From contig VZRS01008257.1 in NCBI GenBank assembly GCA_013398055.1, forward strand, positions 490,470 through 554,469: 64,000 nt of DNA, written 5' to 3'. The notes under the pieces were generated by a model. It searched no databases and was not told the DNA's origin. It saw nothing but the letters and a program-made list of their open reading frames with translations. The first letter of the stretch is position 1. Every line of letters starts with the position of its first letter. Positions 56,000 through 64,000 of the stretch are shown here, in pieces. The DNA is from Ifrita kowaldi. Taxonomy: Eukaryota; Chordata; Aves; Passeriformes; Cinclosomatidae. The position numbers were made by a program, and so were the translations under genes.

Positions 56000-58900
56000 A
56001 GGGTGGAGAGGAGGATTTCTCTGCCCAGTTCCCATCGCAGAGCCAGGAATGTGGCTCCATGTGGGGACACTGGTCGTGGGAGCTTCCTGAGCGGGGTCCT
56101 GCAGTCACAGCTTGGGAGAAGCTTTGTTTATGTTTATTCCTTTTTATTGTCAGCCCAAAACAACCTTTCAAGAAGAGACTCCAGGACCTGCAGCCCAGTA
56201 TTTCAGTGCTGTGTGCTGGACTAAGTGGGGTGAGCATGGGGACAGGACCAGCGTGCCCAGGGGATAGAGGTATGGAGATGGCCTGGAGCTGTGGGGGATG
56301 ATGGGTGGCAGTGGCCTCCTGCTTTTCTCAGTCTTAATGAGATGCACAAATGGGAATTTTGCTCCTTGAAATGCCTTTAGCTTAAGACAAGAAAGGTCTG
56401 CAATTTACAGGCAACAACAAGAGCAAGAGGTGAGCAGGAACTCTCTGCTTTGCCCGAGCCTTTGCAGGCAGTGAGAGCCACCTCTCCCTGGTGCATTGGA
56501 GCCACCCGTGGTCTGCCCCAGCCCTGCTCCTTCTGTTTGCAGGATCAGGCCAGGATCCACTGAGGATGGAGCTGCTGTGTGTCCCTGAGCTGTGAGGACA
56601 AGCTCCCCCAGCACGGAGGCTTGGTGGGATTGCCCCACACAAGCATCGTGCTGTGCATGAGTGCCAGGTGGTCAGGACTGGTATGGTCATTTCAGGATGT
56701 TTTCTCTGGAAAGTTTGCTGATGGGCCATTTCTTGTTGCCAGCAAGACTCCAGCATCAGTGGTTTGTTCCACTGCAAATGCCATTCCCCAGGCGAGCTGA
56801 AAATAAAACCATTTCTAATCACTTCTGAAAGTTTCTGAAAAGAACTGGGGGAGGGGGAGAGCTAATGAGGAAAACACACAGCTTTAGAAACAGGAGAGCA
56901 TTCCCTGAAGTCAACAGAATAAAAAAAATTATTTTTGAATATTCATTTCTACTGAGATTTTCTATTGCTATAATTAATTTGTCACAAATACCCTGACAAA
57001 GCATTTCTGGTGGAGTGATGAAGGCTACAGGCAGAGGTTTACTTAGTCTCTTTTGAAGGAAAATAACTAGCTATCAAATAACTTTAAACTCCTAAAGCTT
57101 TTCTGGCTTGATCCTGCTTTCATTAAAGAATGCTACTTGGCTTTGAAGACATTTAAAGCTTTTGAAAAATTGTTATATGGATTTATTTTTGGTTAATTCA
57201 GTCCCCTTCTGGTGTATTGGTGTATTATTCATGGACACTTTGAGAGGCATTGGCTACTTGTTTTCTCTTCATGGAGAGGGACACAAGAAAGCCCTTAAAG
57301 CACCCGTGGAGTCATTCAGGCTCAGTTCTGCTGGTTTTCCCCTTCCTTCCTGCAGTAACTTGAGGTCCTTGGGACCTTTACCCAAAATAAAAGATTTCTG
57401 ATAGCAGCCCAACTGGAAATTAATGCTGAATATCTTGAATGACTGACATGTAAAGACTCTGCCTCCTTAGACTGGATCAGGATCCCTGCTGAGGTCAGAT
57501 CAGAGCAGATCCCTGCTGGGCCAGCTGTGGTCAGCATGAGGAATTCAAGTCTTCAAGGTTTCCTCCTTTGTCTTTCTACCTCCAAATTTCTGCACAATGA
57601 CTGGACAGCCTTGCAGGACCCAGCAACTGACTCAAAGCTGCAAAAATACTTGTTTGATGGGATAAGGATCAGACCTGATTCTGTAATCATTCCTCACCCC
57701 AAGGAGCACCAGTTCAATAGGATTGCTCATGTAAGGAAGCCTTCTCTGACGTGAGTAATCGTGGCAGATTCTGGCCCTGAGTTATTACACGAAACCATCT
57801 CAAGCTCAGGAGAAAGCTGCATGACTCAGACCTAGCTTTAAAAAATAAAAGTTTCAAATCCCAAGTTAGGATGTGCCATTTGGCTCCTGCTGAAGTTGGT
57901 CTAAAAAGGCTGCACTGAATAATAAAAAAGATCAAGCTTTTGATGTTAAATTGCATGTTCAAGCATAAAATCCAGCCTTGATGATGAAGCTTAGCCTGGC
58001 TTATTTCACTCGGGCAAAGACACTAAACAAGAACCTTACACTCTTTCTCACTTAGAGGAAATGTCTGTGTATTTAAAAAAAAGCAAAAAAAAATTTTTGA
58101 CAGATAAGTAATTAGGAAACATCTGGCCAAACTGGAGGCAACAGAAGTGATTCCAATCAAAGGTGGTTCAGTGAAAGCTTTTCATCTCGGCTCCAACAGA
58201 AACAGCAAACTTAGCACTTAAAAAAATATATATATATAAAATTCCAGTTTCTGATGAAGTGTTAAAAAGTCAGAGAGTGAGAAGTGCGGAGACATCCCCC
58301 CAGCCCAGGGCTGTGAAGAGGGGGAGGAGGAGGAGAAGGAGGAGGGAGAGCCCTGGCTGTGCACAGGATGAGGTGAGTGCCAAGGGCCCGGAGGCAGGGC
58401 CGGCGCTGGGACAGCAGCACGGGGCTTTGGATGGAGCTCCCAGCGTGGCTCCAGGGCTGATGTGTCCCTGTGCATCCTGGCTCCTGCACGGTGCTCTGGG
58501 GCTCCTGCAGCACCGGCTGCTCCGTGTGCCCCTACCCACGGGCACCCCAGCACTGGGTCTGTGTGGGTGGCTGAGGGGTCACTGCTGTCCCCTTGTCTCG
58601 TCCCTCCTTCTCCAGCGCTCCGTGGGAGCGCGCACAGAGCGCTGGAATATCCCAACTGGGGATTTGGGGTGAGGGATGCTCCCTTTCAGTTTGCACGTTG
58701 CACTGTGTTTTGAAGAGCTTTTCCCACATTTAGTGAGCGCTGCTGGTTTGGAGGCTCCATTAAAAGAAATGCCAGCATTCTGTGGGTGCTTCCTCACTGA
58801 ACTGGAAGGACTTTGGTGAGCTCCCTCAGAGGTGATGTGTTCTCGTGGTGTTCTGGCTGCTGTGTACCTGCTGGAGATAGTCCTCCAGGCTGCTTTCAAT

Positions 58901-59690
58901 TTCAAGCAAGCTTCATTCTGAGTTTTTTGGGAAAGGTTTTAGAGATTTCTTTTTCTTCAGGCTGGCAGATTCACACATCCTGTCCAACCTCTTCAGCCCT
59001 TCCTACGGTGGTCACACGTGGTATCTCAGCAGGGGTGGGCAGGACAGCCACCTCCCCTCTTTGCAGCACTCGGAATCAAACCCTGGAGTTGGTGGCGGCT
59101 GTTGCTGCTTTAAACTGCCCATTTTTATAATTTTAACACACCAGACTAAAAGCCCAGAGAAAAACTCAGTGCTCAGCATCCAGCTGCAGCCCTGAGCTCT
59201 GCCAGGAAGGGCAGGAAGGGCAGCATGGCTCTGGAGGAGGGACAGGAGTGGGAGAGATTTGGCGATGTCCCTTTGCTGTCCTGCCCCAAAGGCAAGGAGA
59301 GGAAGGAGAGGATCCTTGCTCCAGCACAGCAGCCATTTCAAGCTGCTTCTTGCACAGCTGGAAATCATTGCGATAGCATCAGCTGCCAAGGGGAGTTAGG
59401 AGGTTTGGCAGGATCCAGAGGGAAAGAGGTAGCAGTTAAATCACTTGTGAAGAGTAAATGCTTCAAAGGCAGAGCGAGGGGCCCTGGCTCACCGGCATGG
59501 TCCCGCTTTGCCCAGTCCCAGGGCGGGTGGAGAAGGACCCAGCCCCCAGCAGGGCACCCACAGCTCCTGAGTTGCTCCTGATCTTCATTCCACGAGCCTG
59601 TCCCCATCACAGACAGCTGGAACACCTTCCAACCGGGATGGAATTATTGTTGAGTAAGGAAATATGTGCTCTGTAACCTCACCGCAAAAA
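56000..59690. other. Downstream flank, no gene seen
   Basis: Alternating GC-rich patches (58240-58680, including a GGAGGAGGAG purine run at 58320-58348) and AT-rich patches (56880-57170). A (TA)n run lies at about 58226-58238. No exon could be supported, and open frames in the GC-rich patch are compositional. Confidence 0.4.
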
Positions 59691-59699
59691 AACCTCTTT

Positions 59700-60020
59700 A
59701 AAGCACGGACAGGAAGTGTACAATATATTCCTTTCCAAATTAATTGCTATTATTTTGATTAAAACACATTATCATATAAATATTTGATTAAGAATGTCAT
59801 TAAATCTTTCTTGCTCATGAACTGTGACAACTTTAAAGTCTAACCTTTTATAGCTTGGCATCACATCATTATTTTTCTCATTAGCTACGTTTAATAATTC
59901 GATCTCATAATAAGCTTTGCCATTTGGAACCTTCCTTTGTGTGCCAAGTTCAAATCAATGCTGTTAGTTATTTGTACCACTGCAGATAATTAAACAAAAA
60001 TTAACAGCAATTTAACCCTG
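59700..60020. promoter_or_regulatory. AT-rich, possibly conserved non-coding element
   Basis: About 320 bp of AT-rich, repeat-free sequence has sharp edges against GC-rich flanks. It is full of homeodomain-like cores (AATTAATTG, TTTAATAATT, GATAATTAAAC). Of all the flank blocks this looks most like a classic vertebrate conserved non-coding element. The function is inferred. Confidence 0.45.
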
Positions 60021-60590
60021 CAGTCTGGCTGTGGGTAGAGGAGCGTTCAGAGCACAAGTCAAAGGGGTTCTTCTGCCAGTTGTGTTGGAGCAAAGCTGGC
60101 CAGGAGCAGTGTGGGAAAGTGGAGGTGTCTCCTGGAGGCTCCAGTACTTCAGGAAGTTCCTTTCCACCAGGTAAAGCCTCTGGGCATCACAAACAGAGTG
60201 AGCAAACTTGCTGTGGACTCTTACGAATGATGTGACAGGGCAAAGTGGGGAGCAGTTGGGTCTTGGGCGTGTGGGGAGGAGAAGCAGAGGAGCCCCAGCT
60301 GAGGCTGGCAAGGGGTCACTCTGAGCAGAGCAGTCTCCCTCTTCCCCAGGACACACATCCCTGGGATTTGGGTGCTGCCCTGGCTCCTTGCCCTGGCTCC
60401 AGGCTGTTACTTTGGGTAGCTCAGTGTGCTGCAGCCTCCCCCTGTCCCTCAGCAGGATCAGGCCCTCGCAGGCTGTCTGGAGGCAGAAGGATGCCTCTGT
60501 CTCTCCCAGCTCACTGCAAACAGCCAGAGCCCACTTTCCTAATTTAAACAGCACACAAAAGCTTGCCTTACATGGTCACGGATGCTATTT
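60021..60590. other. Downstream flank, no gene seen
   Basis: GC-moderate sequence between two regulatory-looking blocks. Open frames on both strands carry no domain. Confidence 0.4.
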
Positions 60591-60604
60591 TTAGGTTCGC
60601 CAAT

Positions 60605-60631
60605 TAATCCAGCTCCGTTTGAGCTGGATTA
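60605..60631. promoter_or_regulatory. Perfect 11-bp inverted repeat carrying paired TAATCC/GGATTA sites
   Basis: TAATCCAGCTC (60605-60615) and its exact reverse complement (60621-60631) flank the 5-base loop CGTTT. TAATCC is the core of PITX/OTX-class (Lys50) homeodomain sites, so two such sites face each other. It could also form a stem-loop if transcribed. Confidence 0.5.
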
Positions 60632-61562
60632 GAAATCACATACCCCCTTAATTATAGGTGTATAAACTCCAGACTGGCAGCTGTTTTGACATTCTCAGCT
60701 GGGAAATTTGCCCTAAACAGCCGTCCCCTCCCTGGTGCGGCAGGATTGAGGCCCGGGGCTGCTGCCTCCGTGCCCATCTGCTGCCGTGGCACCGCGCCTG
60801 CTCCGGCGCTTGGACGCCTGCCCTGGGACACAGGTGCCAGGCAGCAGTGAGCTGCGATGGGCAGCCTCCCTCTTTCTTCTTTTTCTTTTTTTCTTTATCT
60901 TTTTTTTCCCCCTCTCCACAGGAAAATCTCCTCTGGTTCCTCAGGCTTTTTCTTTCCGCCGTGGATATCTGCCAGGAAGGAGCAGGAGCCCGTGCCAAGG
61001 CGCTTCCAAGGTGGGATCTGCATCGGGGGCTGCTGGATGTGCCTGCCCCACACAATGGGCAACGAGGGCAGCTCCTGGCACTGCCAGAATCGAGCCTCTG
61101 TGCAGGGATGCTGGCCTGGCACATCCCAGCTCCCACACCCAGCAGTGCCAGCCCATGAGGGGCTGCCCATGGCAATGCTCTGTGCCCGTGGCTCGCGTGG
61201 GAGCCTGTGCCATGGGGCTGCTGTGCACCTCAAACCCTCACGGCTGCTGCTCTGGCCACTCCAAGGGCAGCACATTGCCCCTCTCCCTGCCAGGCTGCCT
61301 CTCTGGGGACAGGGACACCCAAGTGAGGAGCTGCCTTTTTATTTTAATACGGGTGGGGAAGATTTTAAAGCTGACAGTCCACAGAACTGCCCATTTCTAA
61401 CCCTGCACTGCTGCTGACTGCTGGGTTTCTGGCAAGAGCCCCCTGAAGCAAAGAGGAAACTTCAGAGAAAGTTCCGTGGGGACCCTCCCTGGGTCACACG
61501 GGGCTGAATCCAGCCCAGAGGCAGGAGCTGTCACTGGAGACCACCCTGTGTGGGGCACGTGT

Positions 61563-61590
61563 GGGGCAGGGCAGGGCAGGGCAGGGCAGG
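61563..61590. repeat. (GGCAG)n pentanucleotide repeat
   Basis: About five consecutive GGGCA units. Confidence 0.85.
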
Positions 61591-61715
61591 TTTGATGGGT
61601 CAGACCCTGCGTCACCGTCCGAGCCCAGCCGGGGACGCTCCCGGGGCAGCTGCCGGAGCATCGCTGCTAATTGCGGCTGCGGCAGGGCAGTCGGGAAGGC
61701 CCCGGGCTGAGCCAT

Positions 61716-61773
61716 ACCTGAGCGGTGAGATAATGCCCCAGCAGACCTGAGCAGTGAGATAATGCCCCAGCAG
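61716..61773. repeat. 29-bp tandem duplication
   Basis: Two adjacent 29-bp units (61716-61744, 61745-61773) differ at one base (G/A) and contain GAGATAATGCCCC. Confidence 0.9.
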
Positions 61774-61860
61774 CGCCGGGACAGTGCCACCCCTGCCGGA
61801 GGGACCCCCGGGTCTCGCTCCAGCTCTCCGCGGGTTTAATGCCCGGTGGTCATCTTAGTT

Positions 61861-63520
61861 CTTTTCTTCTTTCCTAGGAGCTGGAAGCTGGACAATAACT
61901 GGCACAAACACTGTTTGATCCTAACAAATGCTTTTTTATTTCAGTGTGGTATCAGATGCTTTTGAGCCCAGTGAACAAAGTGCCCTCTCGCTGGAGCTCT
62001 GTGGCTCTTCCCCCCCTCGTTGTCTGGCAGTGTCAGCAGCAGTAGCACAGGACAATCCTCTGTCCTTTTCTTGAGAATCTCACTGCACCTCTTGGATCAC
62101 ATTAAATTCCATGTTTATGTTGAAGTCTGGCACATTGCATCTCGTGGGACAGCTCGACGACCAGGCACAGGCTCCCAAAGGTGTTTTTCCATTGAAGCTG
62201 CAGCCATATACGTTTACTCCTGATGTTTTCCACTGCCCATTGGAAAAAACCTGTGTTATTGCTGCCAGTGCTGCCCTTGGACAGGGAGAGGTCCGGTGCT
62301 GTGTTTGTGTGTTGGGCTGCTGCCTTCAAGCAAAGCTCTTCCCTGGCACAAGCACGTGGAGGGTTCAGAGGGGAGCTCCCCCTGCCTCAGGGCTACCTGA
62401 GGGATGCTTTATGAAGCCAGGGGCCAGAGCAAGCGGTGAGGATGGAATGAGCTCATTTCCCAAGTCAGCTCTGCAGCTGCCTAGGACAGGCCAGCTCTCC
62501 CAGCTGACAGTGACACCCCGGGGGTGCCAGAGGAGCCCCGGGACACTCTGGGGCCCAAGCAAGGGGCACAGGGACACGCACACACTGCTGCCAGCTCCTG
62601 CTCCTCAGCAGAGAGCTGGAAGGGAAACGGGAGGATTTCCCGAGCTTTGCTCCTGCTGGTCAGACCATCGATGCCCTGGCAGAGCATCAGTCCCACCTGT
62701 GTCCTTACAGAGCTGAGTGGAAAGAAACACGTGTCTGCCAGGCGTCGAGGAGGGGGAGGTGGAGGTACCTGCCCTTATGGGCTCTGGGAACTCTTTGGTG
62801 CAGTTCTAGGAGAAGGCTTTTAGGCTGTTCTGATCCAGCCCCCTGGCTCTGAGGTGCAGGGGCCTTGCTGCAACTCTTTGGTGGGTACGAGGCTTTCATT
62901 GCTATGGGCAGCAGAGCAAGAATGCAGGAAGGCTGGAGCAGGAAAGTCTGACAGAGGTTTCCCAGAGTGACTCACAGGGCAGCAATTCTGCCCATCCTCA
63001 TCCCACTGCAAGGACATACCTGTGGTGGATTCCTGAGGCACTGAAACCATCCCCCGGAGAGAGCATTGTGAGATATCACTGTGAATCACCCCAGGGTGTG
63101 AGGGGTTGCCCCAGAGTCCCTGTCCCCACGCCCAGGACTGGACCACCTGTAGGACAGCTCTGCCAGCTGAGAGCTGAGCAATGGGGTGACAAACCTGGGG
63201 CTCAAATCTTCCTGTCCCTGTGCCATCCATCCTTCAGCACAGCCCGTGGCCACTCTGTGCTAAGAATTATGAGAAAACAAGCGGGGAAAGTGAATTTACA
63301 AATCTCTGCAGTGGGAACTGTACGCAGACCCACAGCTTCATCTCAGCGTGGTGACCAGCACCAGCCAGTCCTGGTCAGGTCCAGCCACTGGGACAGCAGG
63401 ACTTGGATGCTGCTCACAGCACTCAGAGCCATCCAAATTCCTCTCGTTCACTGACAACACAGTGAAGAAACCCCCTGAGAGGTGAGAGAGGCCCTGCCAG
63501 CCCACTCTGATACCTTCAAG
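61861..63520. other. Downstream flank, no gene seen
   Basis: Mixed-composition sequence without recognised genes or repeats. Confidence 0.4.
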
Positions 63521-63529
63521 TTCTCTCAA

Positions 63530-63810
63530 TAGCCAGCAGGAACCACAATTAACGTCTGCTGCAATTTCTTCATTATCATAATGACAGTGCTCAGCAAAAT
63601 ATATGGGAGACATTGACGGTGACGCCCAGATGCTGGAACCATATGATGCCACATGGAAAATCATGGTGTGGTATAAAAACCCGGCTTTCACATGGTACAG
63701 CTGCCTCTACATAATGCCCTTGTAATTTATCAGTGGATGGCATCTGGCTCTTTCCTGTCATTCTTCCACTTCCAGACAACCATAATCTCAAGTGTCTTAA
63801 TAATAACACA
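63530..63810. promoter_or_regulatory. AT-rich, possibly conserved non-coding block
   Basis: Repeat-free sequence with TATAAAAA-type cores (GTATAAAAAC near 63671), CATAAT and TAATAATAAC cores, ending near a CAGAC-rich segment. Regulatory function is inferred from texture. Confidence 0.3.
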
Positions 63811-64000
63811 GACCTGCCAGACAGGGGAGGAGGGAGGATGGAAAGGGAGTGGGGAGCAAAATTGCTCCTTTTGTGCTGTTCAACCCAAATTAGAGGGGAA
63901 AACCAGAAAAAGGGAAGTCTGGTGGAGGACAGGGAGTGCTGGAGGTGGGGCTGGGGTGGCACAGCAGGTCCTGGAGGAATCTGCATAAGGGGCACCTTGC

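Larger units (their letters stand above)
60660..61860. other. GC-rich flank with small tandem repeats
   Basis: Moderately CpG-enriched sequence, densest at 60720-60830 and 61590-61830. It holds a T-rich pyrimidine tract (60869-60921), a GGCAG pentamer array and a 29-bp tandem duplication. It is not rich enough in CpG to call a promoter confidently. Confidence 0.4.

Noticed and set aside
1..64000. Interspersed CR1 LINEs, LTR elements, tRNA or other RNA genes, CRISPR arrays
   Set aside because: I saw no CR1 3' tail repeats, reverse-transcriptase-like frames, LTR pairs, cloverleaf sequences or regularly spaced repeats. Old or short fragments could still be missed without a repeat-library search.

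Overview
The window is vertebrate nuclear DNA and most likely comes from a bird or another sauropsid. It has one gene with long introns, GT-AG splice sites, CpG islands, depleted CpG elsewhere, and very little interspersed repeat. There is no operon structure, no phage, IS or CRISPR feature, and no RNA gene I could recognise. Four single N characters mark assembly joins at 24282, 34036, 39818 and 40621.

The one protein-coding gene I can support is PMEPA1 (TMEPAI), on the + strand. Four coding exons (11-113, 32834-32988, 38880-38933, 39027-39590) splice in frame to a predicted 291-residue protein. It has a short N-terminal segment with two N-glycosylation sequons and a CTCNC motif, one Ile/Val/Met-rich transmembrane helix, and a cytoplasmic tail with two PPxY motifs and a PPNR Smad-interaction motif. 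The known role of this family is negative feedback on TGF-beta signalling: it sequesters SMAD2/3 and recruits NEDD4-family ubiquitin ligases. The promoter and nearly all of the 5' UTR lie upstream of the window.

Layout: exon 1 and a CpG island (1-690); intron 1 of 32.7 kb (114-32833), with two further CpG-rich islands (about 2420-2900 and 22900-23540) and several AT-rich stretches that look like regulatory elements; exon 2; intron 2 (32989-38879); tiny exon 3; a 93-nt intron 3; exon 4; a long 3' UTR (39591 to about 45340) with several AATAAA signals; then about 18.7 kb of apparently non-coding flank with AT-rich enhancer-like blocks.

The strongest new signal is in intron 1. Four perfect palindromic Smad-binding elements (GTCTAGAC) occur at 19597, 22451, 22696 and 29188. 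Three sit beside a nearly identical box (TGCCYTTTGTTATC or TGCCCTTTTTAT), and the pair at 22451 and 22696 are two copies of one composite of about 32 bp. Because PMEPA1 is itself a TGF-beta/Smad target, this looks like a duplicated autoregulatory enhancer.

Other notable points are a 93-nt intron that is open in frame, a CAGCAGCAG tandem acceptor, an ACG-encoded polythreonine tract, and two near-identical adjacent duplications (739 bp in intron 1, about 1 kb in the 3' UTR). Each duplication abuts an N and is most likely an assembly artefact. I found no novel enzymatic or defence-like system.
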